A stretch of DNA of 63,589 bases from Paraglaciecola arctica (GTDB taxonomy: Bacteria > Pseudomonadota > Gammaproteobacteria > Enterobacterales > Alteromonadaceae): the NCBI RefSeq assembly GCF_018861065.1, contig NZ_JAHKQO010000052.1:1-63589 (forward strand), given 5' to 3'. Position numbers and translations under genes: made by a program. Below, one piece after another: positions 22,882 to 33,622 of this stretch (position 1 is its first letter; each line of letters opens with the position of its first letter). The notes under the pieces are model-generated. The model saw only the letters and a program-made list of their open reading frames with translations. It had not been told where the DNA came from and searched no databases.

Positions 22882-25506
22882 TTGCCGATAACGCCGAAAC
22901 AAATTGCCGATCAAATGTCTTTAGAAGAACTGCGAGAGCTCGTTCCTCAATTACAGAAGATAACGCGTAAATATAAGCGTTCGGAATCTATTCAAAAGTC
23001 GCTTTTCGATATTTCTGAATTGGCTAGTTCAATCAATGAATTATCTAGCCTTTACCCTGCAATACATAACATTATCGCTGGCTTTATGTCTGCCCAAAAC
23101 TTCTTTGTCGCTTTTTATGATGAAGAAAAAGAGATTATTGATTTTGTGTATTTTGTGGACGAGTTCGATGAACAAGTAGTCTCGCAAATCTCCGCGGACG
23201 ATCTTAAAAACAGTCTCACTGGCTATATCCTGCGTACCGGTAATCATTTATTTCTAACCCAAGAAACCTATAGAGAACAAACTGCTGACATATCGGTCAA
23301 AGATATAGGAGCACATCCAGTAGATTGGATAGGGGTTCCTCTAAAAAGAGGCTCTCAAGTAATCGGCGCTATGGTAGTGCAAAGTTATGATGAGTCGATT
23401 CGCTATAGCCAGGCTGACTTGGAAATATTGCTTTTTGTTTCTCAACACATAGTCAATTGTGTAGATAGGGTCAAAAGTCGAGAATTAACTGAAAAGTCTA
23501 TTCGCCAAAGCACAAAACAGTTACGACAAATAAATGAAGAGTTACAAGAAGAAATTAGCGAAAGACAAAAAATTGAATCCCTGCAGCAAGCATTGTTTGA
23601 AATATCAGAGCTTTCAGCAACAGTTGAAGGCAACATGGATGACTTTTATGCTGCTATTCATGACACATTATCGCGATTAATTGGTGCACCTAACTGTTAT
23701 GTCGCCACTATAGATACTCGAAAACAAACCTTGCAATTCCCTTACTACAAAGACGAAGTTCAATCACAAATTGAACCTCGTCCTATGGGATTGGGTTTAA
23801 CAGAATATGTTATTAGGCACGGTGGTGCTGAGTTGATAGACGTCACCAATGCGCACCAATTGTATGAATCAAACGAGCTGTCTTTGGAGTTAGTGGAAAG
23901 TATCCACGACAAAATGAACTCTTGGATTGGCTCACCACTGATTATAGATGGCGATATTTGCGGTGTAATAGCAGTGCAGAGTTATGGCAAACAAAAACAA
24001 TATAACCATAAAGACCTAGAATTTTTGCGTTTTGTGTCGCACCACATTGCTGTGGCGTTGGGCCGCAAGCGGTCGTCCGATGCAATTCAAGCCTATAATC
24101 AAAGACTCGCCGAAGAAGTTAAAGAGCGTACCGAAGAGCTAAACAGTACTAATTTGTTCTTACAAAAACAAATTGAAGAACGCTTGCAAGCACAACAACA
24201 GTTGGAGTATGACGCACAGCATGACTCACTCACAGGCTTAGCAAATAGAGTGTTGTTTAATAGCCGACTCGAATTGGCGCTTGCCAGCAAACAACGATAT
24301 AGAGAAAGTAACTTTGCTGTCATATTTATTGATTTAGACAGATTTAAACAAATTAATGATTCTTTAGGTCACATGGCAGGGGATCAATTTTTAAAAGAAG
24401 TCGCAACTAGAATTAGCTCATGTATACGAGGTCATGACTTACTTGCTCGTTTGGGCGGTGATGAATTTGTAGTATTGTTTGATAACTACGACTCTCCTAT
24501 CGATGTCGAAGAAATATCCTCGCGTATAATCCAATCTATTGCCAAGCCCTTTAATATTGAAAGCAGAGATATGTATTCAGGGGCGAGTATAGGTATCGCT
24601 TACATTGAAAGTGGTTACCAAACTGCAGACGAAGTACTTCGAGATGCAGATGCGGCAATGTACCAAGCTAAGTCTCTAGGACGCGGGCGTTATATCGTTT
24701 TCGATAAAACCATGCGAGAAAAGCTGCTTGAAGAAATGGAGATTGAAAGCGAATTTAGGAAAATACTCAAAGCCAAGGCCTTTGAAAGTTATTCACAACC
24801 AGTATTAAATTTGGCTAGTGGCGAGTTGATCTACCGAGAGTGTTACGTCCGTTGGAAACACCCAAGAATAGGAAAAATTAAACGAGATCAGTATTGGCAG
24901 ATTGCTGAACAATGTGGCCTGACTGTGGAAATGGACAAGTTCATGCTAACGAAAGCTTGTGAAATTTTGCAGAATTGGCAACTAGATCCTGAAGCGAGCA
25001 AGAATCAAATCTCAATTAACTTATCCATCCACCACCTAACTCAAACATCATTAGCGAAACAGTTGATTGAACAAGTTTATGCCGCAGGAGTGGATCCAAA
25101 GCAATTAGTCATTGAATTCGACGAAAACGCTTTAAATCGCCGCTCTCAGTTCTTCTTACCTGCGATTAAAATTTTGAAACGCGCTGGCATTACCTTGGTA
25201 TTAGACAACTTCGGCAGTGGTTTGGCGTCTCTTAGTTATTTGTATTCTTATCCTTTTGACTACGTAAAAGTGGATCACTATTTTGTGAAGACCCTTCCTC
25301 GCTCTGAGCGAAACTTAAAGTTAATTCAATCTGTGTTGTCTATTTCAGATCATTTGAAGTTTAAATTAATAGCCGAAGGTATAGATACAGAAGAACAGTA
25401 TCAAGCCTTGGTGGATGTAGGATGCGAGTTAGGCCAAGGTAAGTATGTGCAAACAGCCAATAAAATTGAATTTAACGAAATTAAAAATAGAGTTGTAAAC
25501 AGCTAG
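22882..25506 (+). CDS. GAF-GAF-GGDEF-EAL protein with degenerate EAL domain
   Basis: This is a cytoplasmic c-di-GMP protein of about 874 residues. Two GAF-like sensor domains (about 40-195 and 230-395) each end with a coiled coil. The GGDEF domain (about 450-605) is intact, with LARLGGDEFVVLF and an RGHD inhibitory site five residues before it. In the C-terminal domain the EAL motif reads YRECYVRWKHP. The metal-binding DDFGTG reads DNFGSG, although AEGIDTEEQ and GQG remain. It is therefore probably a diguanylate cyclase whose EAL domain is non-catalytic and may bind nucleotide. The start is TTG with a weak ribosome site; the next Met is residue 12. No transmembrane helix is seen. Confidence 0.88.
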   Translation: MPITPKQIADQMSLEELRELVPQLQKITRKYKRSESIQKSLFDISELASSINELSSLYPAIHNIIAGFMSAQNFFVAFYDEEKEIIDFVYFVDEFDEQVVSQISADDLKNSLTGYILRTGNHLFLTQETYREQTADISVKDIGAHPVDWIGVPLKRGSQVIGAMVVQSYDESIRYSQADLEILLFVSQHIVNCVDRVKSRELTEKSIRQSTKQLRQINEELQEEISERQKIESLQQALFEISELSATVEGNMDDFYAAIHDTLSRLIGAPNCYVATIDTRKQTLQFPYYKDEVQSQIEPRPMGLGLTEYVIRHGGAELIDVTNAHQLYESNELSLELVESIHDKMNSWIGSPLIIDGDICGVIAVQSYGKQKQYNHKDLEFLRFVSHHIAVALGRKRSSDAIQAYNQRLAEEVKERTEELNSTNLFLQKQIEERLQAQQQLEYDAQHDSLTGLANRVLFNSRLELALASKQRYRESNFAVIFIDLDRFKQINDSLGHMAGDQFLKEVATRISSCIRGHDLLARLGGDEFVVLFDNYDSPIDVEEISSRIIQSIAKPFNIESRDMYSGASIGIAYIESGYQTADEVLRDADAAMYQAKSLGRGRYIVFDKTMREKLLEEMEIESEFRKILKAKAFESYSQPVLNLASGELIYRECYVRWKHPRIGKIKRDQYWQIAEQCGLTVEMDKFMLTKACEILQNWQLDPEASKNQISINLSIHHLTQTSLAKQLIEQVYAAGVDPKQLVIEFDENALNRRSQFFLPAIKILKRAGITLVLDNFGSGLASLSYLYSYPFDYVKVDHYFVKTLPRSERNLKLIQSVLSISDHLKFKLIAEGIDTEEQYQALVDVGCELGQGKYVQTANKIEFNEIKNRVVNS

Positions 25507-25522
25507 ATTAGTCTCGTTTCCG

Positions 25523-27538
25523 CTAACTCTTATTCATCATATTTCGTAGATTCGCTATTCCCACCTGAGATTTTTGCTGACGTTCTTGAGCAGACACTTT
25601 TGGCTTTTTATGCTCCCATACCAAATCATCTTGGGGAAGCTCATGTAGAAATCGGCTAGGTTCAGGATTGATCACTTCGCCATATTGGCGTCTTTCTTTC
25701 ACTAACGTCATAAACAAGACTTTTTGCGCACGAGTAATTCCCACGTAGGCTAAGCGTCTTTCTTCATCAATATTGTCTTCATCAATACTACTTTGATGTG
25801 GCAATAGCCCTTCTTCCATACCCACCATAAATACGTAAGGAAATTCCAATCCTTTTGAAGCGTGTAACGTCATTAACTGTACTTGGTCAGATTCTTCATC
25901 ATCTTCGCCGCGCTCCATCATATCCCGCAAAATCAGTCGATTAACGACCTCTTGAAGTGTCATGGGAGGGTCCAGTTCGCTACCCTCAAGCATGTCACTA
26001 ATCCAACCGAACAAGGTACTGATATTCGCCATTGCCATTTCAGCCGCTTTGGGGCTAGTGCTGGACTCGTATAACCATTCTTCATAACCCATGGCTTTAA
26101 TCATTTCGCGTATAGTAGCAATGCCATCGCCTCTAACTGCCCTATCTGAAAGCTCAACAATCCAGCGGCTAAATTGCTCTACCGAGACTAAGGCCTTACC
26201 CGTCAAAACCTCCTGAAGATTAGGGTCGAAGGCAGCTTCAAACATGGACGTGCGGTTTTGATTAGCTAGATTTCCAAGCTTCTCTAAACTCACTCTACCT
26301 ATGCCGCGAGTAGGTGTATTAATCACGCGCAACAAGGCATTGTCGTCATCTTGATTAACCAATAGCCGCAAATAAGCCATTATATCTTTGACTTCAGTAC
26401 GACCAAAAAACGACATTCCACCACTTATTTTATAAGGGATGCGGTTACTCATCAGTACTTTTTCGAACACTCGGGATTGGAAGTTACCGCGATACAAAAT
26501 GGCATAATCTTTATATTTTGTGGCCCCCATAAATTTATGGGCCATCAATTCAGCTACTACTCGCTCGGCTTCATGCTCTTCATTTTTGGCAGTAATTACT
26601 TGCAGTGGTTCACCATAACCCAACTCTGAAAATAACTTTTTCTCAAACACATGAGGATTGTTCTGTATAAGAATATTGGCACAATGCAAAATTCGCTCAG
26701 AAGATCGATAATTTTGTTCTAGTTTAATGACTCTTAAATTTGGAAAGTCTGTCTGTAGCAATACTAAATTTTGTGGTCTCGCACCGCGCCACGAATAAAT
26801 GGATTGGTCATCATCACCAACCACAGTGAACCTAGAACGTTCACCCACTAGTAGTCTCACCAACTCATACTGGCTTGTATTGGTATCTTGATACTCATCA
26901 ACTAACAAATAACGGATTTTATTCTGCCATTTTTGTCGAACTGTCTCGTTGTTTTTAAGCAGTAAGGTTGGCAATAGAATTAGATCATCAAAATCTAGGG
27001 CATTGTAGGCGCGTAAATGATTGTGATAACGGGCATAGAATTCTGCATGCTCACGATCACTAGGAGAAAGCGTCTGGCGTTTTAAGTCCTCTGGCAGTAT
27101 GAGAGCATTTTTCCAGTTAGATATACAACTTTGCAAGGCTGACAACAGCTCTTTGTCACCATCAAATTCAATTTCGGTTAAGTCTTTGAGTAGCGACATA
27201 CTATCTTTGTCGTCAAATAAAGAAAAACCAGGTTTTAGCCCCAGAGTTTTAACTTCAGACTTAATGATATTTAAGCCTAAAGTGTGAAAAGTAGATATTT
27301 TTAGCCCTCTGGCTTCTTTTTTACCTAAAGATTGCGCCACGCGCTCTTTCATTTCTCGTGCGGCTTTATTAGTAAAGGTGACTGCGGCTATATAACGTGC
27401 TGGTAGCTCGCATTCTCTTACCAAATAGGCAATCTTATTAATGATAACTCGGGTCTTGCCACTACCAGCACCAGCTAAAACCAAGCACGGCCCAGAAATA
27501 AAAGTGACAGCTTGGTTCTGACCAGGATTAAGTTTCAT
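25523..27538 (-). CDS. rep: ATP-dependent DNA helicase Rep
   Basis: Rep is a 3'-5' superfamily 1 helicase that clears proteins ahead of the replication fork. The protein is 671 residues, as in E. coli (673). Helicase motifs in order: [14 protein letters not shown] (Walker A), [30 protein letters not shown] (Walker B), [45 protein letters not shown] and [17 protein letters not shown]. The N-terminus [11 protein letters not shown] is Rep-like rather than UvrD-like. It converges with the c-di-GMP gene. Confidence 0.95.
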   Translation of the reverse strand: MKLNPGQNQAVTFISGPCLVLAGAGSGKTRVIINKIAYLVRECELPARYIAAVTFTNKAAREMKERVAQSLGKKEARGLKISTFHTLGLNIIKSEVKTLGLKPGFSLFDDKDSMSLLKDLTEIEFDGDKELLSALQSCISNWKNALILPEDLKRQTLSPSDREHAEFYARYHNHLRAYNALDFDDLILLPTLLLKNNETVRQKWQNKIRYLLVDEYQDTNTSQYELVRLLVGERSRFTVVGDDDQSIYSWRGARPQNLVLLQTDFPNLRVIKLEQNYRSSERILHCANILIQNNPHVFEKKLFSELGYGEPLQVITAKNEEHEAERVVAELMAHKFMGATKYKDYAILYRGNFQSRVFEKVLMSNRIPYKISGGMSFFGRTEVKDIMAYLRLLVNQDDDNALLRVINTPTRGIGRVSLEKLGNLANQNRTSMFEAAFDPNLQEVLTGKALVSVEQFSRWIVELSDRAVRGDGIATIREMIKAMGYEEWLYESSTSPKAAEMAMANISTLFGWISDMLEGSELDPPMTLQEVVNRLILRDMMERGEDDEESDQVQLMTLHASKGLEFPYVFMVGMEEGLLPHQSSIDEDNIDEERRLAYVGITRAQKVLFMTLVKERRQYGEVINPEPSRFLHELPQDDLVWEHKKPKVSAQERQQKSQVGIANLRNMMNKS

Positions 27539-27686
27539 GCTAAATTAAACAGCCTATAATGATGGGGCAGTGATTGTAAGAGAATACGCTGGTCAGTCCA
27601 AGTAGATTAACGTTCAATAGGCTGTAAACTGGATCCAAATTACGTTTAAGAAATCAATTTAAACTCGACAAGGTAAACATATTCCA

Positions 27687-27932
27687 ATGCTAAATCCTAA
27701 AAAACTAGAAGAAATCGCTAAGCAAATATCCGAAGCTCTGCCACCTGGCGTAAAAAATATGGCAGAGGGCGCAGAAGCTAAGGTAAAACAGGTATTGCAA
27801 TCACAAATCAGCCGCTTAGATTTTGTGAGTCGCGAAGAGTTTGATATTCAAAGCCAAGTATTAATGCGTACTCGAGAAAAATTAGCCGATTTGGAAGCTC
27901 GACTCGCTAAATTGGAACAACCAGAAGCTTAA
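27687..27932 (+). CDS. ubiK: Ubiquinone biosynthesis accessory factor UbiK
   Basis: UbiK (YqiC) works with UbiJ in the late aerobic steps of ubiquinone synthesis. The protein has 81 residues. It shows an amphipathic N-terminal helix (KKLEEIAKQISEAL), the PPGV turn, a middle QVLQSQISRLDFVSREEFD and a C-terminal coiled coil (LMRTREKLADLEARLAKLE), which is the family layout. It lies near ubiA and ubiC, in keeping with the role. It is transcribed divergently from rep. Confidence 0.92.
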   Translation: MLNPKKLEEIAKQISEALPPGVKNMAEGAEAKVKQVLQSQISRLDFVSREEFDIQSQVLMRTREKLADLEARLAKLEQPEA

Positions 27933-28017
27933 CCTAACTGAGTAAGCTTAATAGCAGCGGTAATGTGAACCACTCATACAATTTGTGTGGTTTGCGTCAC
28001 GCTTCAATAAATCTCAA

Positions 28018-28896
28018 TTAGGATAAATAGTAATGTACTACAACTCCAAGAGCCACAGCTAAACCGACATAGTGGTTATGCAAAAAAGCTTTAAAACACA
28101 AGCTTCTGTCGCGGTCTTTGATAAGGTGCTGTTGATATAAGAACAATCCTAAACTGATAATTAACGAAAGGTAAAAAGGCCAGCTCAATTTTAGCCACAC
28201 AGCAACTGCAGTAAGCAATGCCAAACAAAACAGCTGTAGTAATATGATGATCAACTTATCGTATTGGCCAAATAAGATAGCCGTTGATTTCACCCCTACT
28301 TTAATATCATCGTTTTTATCAACCATGGCATATTGTGTATCGTAGGCCACAGTCCACGCTAAATTGGCAAAATACAAAGCCCATACCACCCAGTCGAGGC
28401 TTTGCCCTGTAGCCACAAACACCATTGGTATTGACCAACCGAATGCTGCGCCAAGCACAACTTGGGGTAAATGAGTGTAGCGCTTCATGAAGGGGTAAAT
28501 AGTAGCCAAAATCAAGCCCCCCACTGACATAACAACGGTTTGCCACGATAACGTTAAAACTAACAATAACGCGCAAAATATCAATATTAAGAATAGGCCA
28601 AGCGCTTCTTTTTCTGTTACTTCCCCTGCCACCAAAGGGCGATTTGCAGAGCGTTCCACTAAACCATCGACATGACGATCAGCGTAATCATTAATTACGC
28701 AACCAGCAGAACGCATCACCACAACGCCCAGTACGAACACAACCAATAGATGGAAATCTGGAACACCGTTTGAAGCTATCCATAACGCCCATACGCAGGG
28801 CCAAAGCAACAAATAGATACCGATTGGTTTGTCGGCGCGCATTAAGCGCCAATACGCGTTTAACTTTGCGGTTGAGAATAGCCCTAAATTATCCAT
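28018..28896 (-). CDS. ubiA: 4-hydroxybenzoate octaprenyltransferase
   Basis: UbiA is an inner-membrane prenyltransferase that joins a polyprenyl chain to 4-hydroxybenzoate. It has 292 residues and about eight to nine helices. The first Asp-rich motif is [12 protein letters not shown], followed by [13 protein letters not shown]. The second is [13 protein letters not shown]. It lies six bases after ubiC on the same strand, so substrate supply and use are co-transcribed. Confidence 0.97.
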   Translation of the reverse strand: MDNLGLFSTAKLNAYWRLMRADKPIGIYLLLWPCVWALWIASNGVPDFHLLVVFVLGVVVMRSAGCVINDYADRHVDGLVERSANRPLVAGEVTEKEALGLFLILIFCALLLVLTLSWQTVVMSVGGLILATIYPFMKRYTHLPQVVLGAAFGWSIPMVFVATGQSLDWVVWALYFANLAWTVAYDTQYAMVDKNDDIKVGVKSTAILFGQYDKLIIILLQLFCLALLTAVAVWLKLSWPFYLSLIISLGLFLYQQHLIKDRDRSLCFKAFLHNHYVGLAVALGVVVHYYLS

Positions 28897-28902
28897 GTTC
28901 GT

Positions 28903-29469
28903 TTATTTCATCTCTCGATAGGCGGGCGAATTAGGTAAAAACACCTCACTGACAGTCATTTTAAGGCCCTCAAAGCTAAATGCAGAGCGACGCCCCCATA
29001 ATTCCATCTCGTTCGAGAGATGTAATTGAGACAAGAAGGTTCGACTGGCGCGCATATTGGTTAATTCAAAGGGCAATCGTGTGAATCTTTCATCATTAAA
29101 AATCAGCTGACCTAAAGGTTGAGTGTTGAGGTTAACAAAGTCATTTTCACATAATTTTTGCGGAATAATCGAGCGCGCAAAAACCCAAGGTTGGTTATCT
29201 CCCCACAATAACACCTCTCTCACTTGCCACTCTTGCAGATTTAGCTGTTGCTGAGGAGCGCAAACTTGTCGAAACTCCTCGGCCGCAATCTGTACATGCT
29301 GTTGCCCCAGCAGGGTCAATTGGAATGACGCGCATTGTGATTGTAATCTTTCAGTCAATGAGCCAGTGTTTAATAACCAACTTTCTAAACATGGGTTAGG
29401 GATAGTAAAACACTCTGGAGCTGCCCATGATGATGCAATACCAATTGGGAAATTATATGATAAATTCAA
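28903..29469 (-). CDS. ubiC: Chorismate pyruvate-lyase
   Basis: UbiC splits chorismate to 4-hydroxybenzoate and pyruvate, the first step of ubiquinone ring synthesis. The protein is 188 residues. Family features are LESWLLNTGSLTERLQSQC at the N-terminus, VREVLLWGDNQPWVFARSIIP in the middle and GRRSAFSFEGLKMTVSEVFLP near the end, with the active-site Glu in the last. It is the first gene of the ubiC-ubiA pair and is divergent from a FliL-like gene. Confidence 0.95.
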   Translation of the reverse strand: MNLSYNFPIGIASSWAAPECFTIPNPCLESWLLNTGSLTERLQSQCASFQLTLLGQQHVQIAAEEFRQVCAPQQQLNLQEWQVREVLLWGDNQPWVFARSIIPQKLCENDFVNLNTQPLGQLIFNDERFTRLPFELTNMRASRTFLSQLHLSNEMELWGRRSAFSFEGLKMTVSEVFLPNSPAYREMK

Positions 29470-29611
29470 TTTTACAACGTTATTGATTAGTAAAACGTGA
29501 TAATAACAAGAGCGTGACTTAGACTAAAGTTAAATACATTTGTAATGAATTTAGTTTTATGAGACGAACAAAAATTGCTAAGCTGATATTAACTGCAACG
29601 ATAACTAAAAA

Positions 29612-30040
29612 ATGAAACTAAAGATGAAAAAAACGATATGGGTACTTGTTAGTTTACTGACTCTTTTAAGTTATCACTCTGTGGTAAGTGGGCAGGAAAC
29701 AACGAGAAAAAACTATGCTTACTTCAGTCTTGAGCCAGAAATAGTAACTAATTACTTAGGCTCTAGTGCAAGAAAACTAGGTTTTGTAAGAGTATCGATA
29801 GAGTTAATGTTAGAAGATGCAGAATTTCTTGAAGCTGCGGAACATCACTCTCCTTTGCTACGAGCTGCCACTATTGAAGCGTTCGGTAGCCAGCCAGCAG
29901 AAAAAGTAAAATCTCTTACAGGAAGAGAAGATATCAGGAGAAACTGTTTAGAAAAACTCAGAGAGCTCATGTTAAGAGAAACGGGCTCTGAAATGATCAA
30001 GGATGTGATTTTCACTAAATACTTGTATTTCCAGAGTTAA
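29612..30040 (+). CDS. FliL-like protein
   Basis: This 142-residue protein has a hydrophobic N-terminus (IWVLVSLLTLLSYHSVVSG) that may be a cleaved signal or an anchor. The rest resembles the FliL C-terminal domain: YFSLEPEIVTNYLGSS, then VRVSIELMLEDAEFLEAAEHHSPLLRAATIEAFG, given here in pieces as VRVSIELMLED and SPLLRAATIEAFGSQ, then GREDIRRNCLEKL. FliL sits near the flagellar motor and helps torque, but no other flagellar gene is present here. FliL-like genes next to ubiC are, as I recall, seen in related bacteria. Function outside the flagellum is unknown. Confidence 0.75.
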   Translation: MKLKMKKTIWVLVSLLTLLSYHSVVSGQETTRKNYAYFSLEPEIVTNYLGSSARKLGFVRVSIELMLEDAEFLEAAEHHSPLLRAATIEAFGSQPAEKVKSLTGREDIRRNCLEKLRELMLRETGSEMIKDVIFTKYLYFQS

Positions 30041-30053
30041 TCATCAAAATTTA

Positions 30054-30911
30054 TTAAACATTTGAGTTCTTTGACTTAGCTACCAAAAACCAGGCAAACA
30101 AGCAGCCACAAACTAACCCCACTAGGTGTGCGGTATTGGCCATATGTACAGGTAAAACATCTAAGTAGCCAACAACTAGCCAAACTAATAAAAATACGAC
30201 TATAGGTTTAGGCAACGTTAACCCCCAGTTTGGTTTTAGCCAACCCAGCCACCAAACACACCCAACTAAAGCATAAACTACGCCAGAAAGACCACCAAAA
30301 TTTGCACCACTTACCAACAATTGAGCAACATTGGATACTACCGCAGAAAAAACGAATAACATTAACAGGCTAGTAATGCCAAAAGTGATTTCAATCTGTC
30401 TACCTAAACTCCACCACCACAACAGATTAAACGCAATATGCAACACAGAGAAATGAATCAATGCAGGACCTAATAAACGCCACCATTGCCCCGAATCAAC
30501 AAGTACATCGATGGGTTGGATTTTTAGCCATAAATAAGGAGCCGTTATCCCGACCATAGCTAATAGATAAATAAGCAAACAAATAGCCAATATACTTGAG
30601 GTAAAAGGAGCTTGTTTTAGATCATAGAGGGTTTTAGCAGCAGAAAAAGATTTCTCTGGGATTAACTTAACTGTTTCGCCTGACTGCCAAGCCGCTTTTT
30701 GATATTTTTCATTATTCGGATTAAGAACAAATTCTTCCGCCAGTGTTTTAGCTCGTATTTGTTCTGATGAATCTAACAGCATGACGGCATGTGCATAGTC
30801 ATTTTCTGAGTATTGATACTCTGCTTGAATACCTTGCTCAATGAGGTAAATAGTCAGTAATCTTGCCGGTTGTTCTTTAGAGAAAGCGACCAGCTTAAGG
30901 GGAGTAGACAA
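30054..30911 (-). CDS. glpG: Rhomboid intramembrane protease GlpG
   Basis: GlpG cuts membrane proteins within the bilayer. The protein has 285 residues. A cytoplasmic N-terminal domain (about 1-95) is followed by six to seven helices. The catalytic Ser209 lies in GGLSGVVYALVG and His262 in ANTAHLVGLVCG. Asn162 in HIAFNLLWWW forms the oxyanion site. The length and order match E. coli GlpG. The start is TTG, 14 bases after glpE. The glpE-glpG pair is conserved, but here it follows kbl-tdh and not a glp regulon. Confidence 0.94.
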   Translation of the reverse strand: MSTPLKLVAFSKEQPARLLTIYLIEQGIQAEYQYSENDYAHAVMLLDSSEQIRAKTLAEEFVLNPNNEKYQKAAWQSGETVKLIPEKSFSAAKTLYDLKQAPFTSSILAICLLIYLLAMVGITAPYLWLKIQPIDVLVDSGQWWRLLGPALIHFSVLHIAFNLLWWWSLGRQIEITFGITSLLMLFVFSAVVSNVAQLLVSGANFGGLSGVVYALVGCVWWLGWLKPNWGLTLPKPIVVFLLVWLVVGYLDVLPVHMANTAHLVGLVCGCLFAWFLVAKSKNSNV

Positions 30912-30925
30912 ATGAATAAAACTTC

Positions 30926-31243
30926 CTATGAGGTTTCAAACGGTTGGTTTTGGCGCCACGCCTCAAACCCTCCGTCTAAACTATACACTTCTTCAAAACC
31001 TTGATGAATTAGAAACTGTGCCGCTTGTTGACTGCTAATGCCATGGTAACAACAGACAATAACAGGCGTATCGAATTCTACTTCAGACATGAAACTATGC
31101 AGCGAACCATTGGTTAATTGAGTGGAGCCTTTGATATGTCCAGCTGCAAATGCCGCATCGTCGCGAATATCAACTATACGCACGCCACCTTGCAACAATT
31201 TTTTCTGTGTTTCTTGAACAGAGATATGGGCAAATTGCTCCAT
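30926..31243 (-). CDS. glpE: Thiosulfate sulfurtransferase GlpE (rhodanese)
   Basis: This is a single-domain rhodanese of 105 residues. The active loop is CCYHGISS, with Cys65 as the sulfur carrier. The N-terminal [20 protein letters not shown] is the CH2A-type motif of the family. It moves sulfur from thiosulfate to cyanide or thiol acceptors in the cytoplasm. It sits 34 bases after tdh and directly before glpG, suggesting a kbl-tdh-glpE-glpG transcript. Confidence 0.94.
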   Translation of the reverse strand: MEQFAHISVQETQKKLLQGGVRIVDIRDDAAFAAGHIKGSTQLTNGSLHSFMSEVEFDTPVIVCCYHGISSQQAAQFLIHQGFEEVYSLDGGFEAWRQNQPFETS

Positions 31244-31277
31244 CTAAATAACGCTCCTCAGATATACGAACTTCATA

Positions 31278-32303
31278 CTAACACCAATTAAGGATCACTT
31301 TACCGGATTGACCTGATTCCATCACATCGAAGCCTTTTTGAAAATCATCGATCGCAAATTGATGAGTTATCATAGGTGTTAAATCTAAACCACCTTGGAT
31401 CAAGCTAGCCATTTTATACCATGTTTCAAACATTTCACGGCCATAAATACCTTTTATCATCAAGCCTTTGAAAATAACTTGGGTCCAATCTATCGCAACA
31501 TCGCTAGGAGGAATACCTAGCATAGCAATTTTACCACCATTATTCATTTTATCGAGCATATCACGCAACGCAGCAGGCACTCCCGACATCTCTAGACCAA
31601 CGTCAAAACCTTCACTCATCCCTAACTCGTCCATGACATCTTTTAGCGAAGTTTTAGCTACATTCACTGCGCGAGTAGCCCCCATCTGGGTTGCCAAATT
31701 AAGACGATATTCATTTAAATCGGTGATAACAACATTTCTGGCCCCAACGTGTCTTGCTACTGCTGCGGCCATAATACCTATTGGCCCAGCACCTGTAATT
31801 AACACATCCTCACCCACCAAATCAAAAGATAGAGCGGTATGAACGGCATTGCCGAAGGGGTCAAAAATGGCTGCGAGGTCACTAGATATATTGTAGGGTA
31901 TTTTGAAAGCGTTAAATGCAGGGATCACTAAGTATTCGGCAAACGCCCCTTGTCTATTGACGCCTACTCCCGTGGTATTTCTGCATAAATGGCGCCGGCC
32001 GGCTCTGCAATTTCGACAATGCCCACAAGTAATATGCCCTTCACCCGAGACTCTATCACCAAGGGCAAACCCCAGGACTTCTTGCCCCATCTCGACTACT
32101 TCACCTATATATTCGTGACCTACAACCATAGGCACCGGAATAGTATTTTGCGCCCATGTGTCCCATTGATAAATATGCATATCAGTGCCACAAATTGCAG
32201 TTTTGTGAATTTTGATTAATAAATCATTGTGGCCAACCGTGGGTTTTTCGCATTGCGTCATCCATATGCCTTTTTGGGAATGTAACTTGGATAAGGCTTT
32301 CAT
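31278..32303 (-). CDS. tdh: L-threonine 3-dehydrogenase
   Basis: Tdh oxidises L-threonine to 2-amino-3-ketobutyrate with NAD. The protein is 341 residues, equal to E. coli. The catalytic zinc site is in [13 protein letters not shown] and [12 protein letters not shown]. The structural zinc cysteines are in [15 protein letters not shown]. The nucleotide site is [15 protein letters not shown] chose the ATG at 32303, which shares a base with the kbl stop (TGATG), over an in-frame TTG just before it. The product goes directly to Kbl. Confidence 0.97.
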   Translation of the reverse strand: MKALSKLHSQKGIWMTQCEKPTVGHNDLLIKIHKTAICGTDMHIYQWDTWAQNTIPVPMVVGHEYIGEVVEMGQEVLGFALGDRVSGEGHITCGHCRNCRAGRRHLCRNTTGVGVNRQGAFAEYLVIPAFNAFKIPYNISSDLAAIFDPFGNAVHTALSFDLVGEDVLITGAGPIGIMAAAVARHVGARNVVITDLNEYRLNLATQMGATRAVNVAKTSLKDVMDELGMSEGFDVGLEMSGVPAALRDMLDKMNNGGKIAMLGIPPSDVAIDWTQVIFKGLMIKGIYGREMFETWYKMASLIQGGLDLTPMITHQFAIDDFQKGFDVMESGQSGKVILNWC

Positions 32304-33496
32304 CAAATCACTCCCAACTCTTTGCCAACGTCAATAAATGCGGCAACAGCTAAGTCTATTTGTTCAATACTGTGAGCAGCAGACATTTGGGTTCGAATGC
32401 GAGCCTGCCCTTTTGGTACCACTGGAAATGAAAATCCTACAACATAAACACCTTTTTGCAGCATCTTATCGGCCATATCACTAGCTAACTGCGCATCTCC
32501 TAACATCACAGGAATAATGGCATGATCTTTACCCGAGAGGGTAAACCCGGCCTCTGTCATCTTTTGACGAAAATATGCGGCGTTGGTGATTAATTGTTTG
32601 CGTAACCCGTCACCATTTTGCATCATTTCAAACACCTTTAATGACGCTGCAACTATTGGCGGAGCGACAGAATTCGAAAATAAATATGGACGAGAACGTT
32701 GCCGTAACCAAGTGATGACGTCTTTTTTCCCCGAGGTGTAACCACCAGACGCGCCACCCAAGGCTTTGCCCAAAGTACCAGTCAATATGTCGATTCTGCC
32801 CATTACATCGCAATACTCATGGCTTCCTCTACCATTAGCCCCCACAAACCCAGTGGCATGACAATCATCAACCATCACTAAGGCTTGGTATTTATCCGCC
32901 AAGTCGCATATCGCGGATAAGTCAGCAATCACACCATCCATGGAAAATACGCCATCTGTAGCAATAAGCTTGGTTCGAACACCATCAGCATCAGCTTGGA
33001 TCAGCTGTGATTCTAGGGCCTGCATATCATTGTTTGCATAGCGATACCGTTTCGCTTTGGAAAGCCTAACTCCATCGATGATACTTGCGTGATTAAGTGA
33101 GTCAGAAATGATGGCATCTTCGGCGTCCAAAATAGTTTCAAATAATCCACCGTTGGCATCAAAACAAGAGGGGTAAAGGATTGTCTCTTGGGTACCTAGA
33201 AAGTCACTAATAGTGTTTTCTAACTGTTTATGGATATCTTGAGTTCCACAAATAAAACGCACTGAAGCCATGCCAAAACCATGACTATCTAATCCAGATT
33301 TTGCAGCCTTAATTAATTCTGGGTGATTAGCTAAACCTAAATAGTTATTGGCACAAAAATTAAGAACGTGTTGCTCATTATTGACTTCAATATCCGCTTG
33401 TTGGCTTGAGGTTATAATACGTTCGTTTTTAAAAAGTCCCTGAGCCTTAGTGTCGGCTATTTGGTGAGACAAACGTTTATAAAAGTCATGTTTCAT
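32303..33496 (-). CDS. kbl: Glycine C-acetyltransferase (2-amino-3-ketobutyrate CoA ligase)
   Basis: Kbl is a PLP enzyme that splits 2-amino-3-ketobutyrate with CoA to glycine and acetyl-CoA. The protein is 397 residues, like E. coli (398). Features are [15 protein letters not shown], the PLP-stacking region [22 protein letters not shown] with the PLP Asp and His, and [15 protein letters not shown] with the Schiff-base Lys. It is coupled to tdh, forming the threonine-to-glycine route. The 126 bases upstream probably hold the operon promoter. Confidence 0.97.
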   Translation of the reverse strand: MKHDFYKRLSHQIADTKAQGLFKNERIITSSQQADIEVNNEQHVLNFCANNYLGLANHPELIKAAKSGLDSHGFGMASVRFICGTQDIHKQLENTISDFLGTQETILYPSCFDANGGLFETILDAEDAIISDSLNHASIIDGVRLSKAKRYRYANNDMQALESQLIQADADGVRTKLIATDGVFSMDGVIADLSAICDLADKYQALVMVDDCHATGFVGANGRGSHEYCDVMGRIDILTGTLGKALGGASGGYTSGKKDVITWLRQRSRPYLFSNSVAPPIVAASLKVFEMMQNGDGLRKQLITNAAYFRQKMTEAGFTLSGKDHAIIPVMLGDAQLASDMADKMLQKGVYVVGFSFPVVPKGQARIRTQMSAAHSIEQIDLAVAAFIDVGKELGVI

Positions 33497-33622
33497 GAGG
33501 AAATCCTAATGGTAGAATGGCAAAAGTGTGGATCATATATATTCAATTTGCTGATTGATATTTTTCAGCGTAGACGCCTCTATGCAAGTGGCAATTTTTT
33601 TGTACAGCTGATACCCATACCG

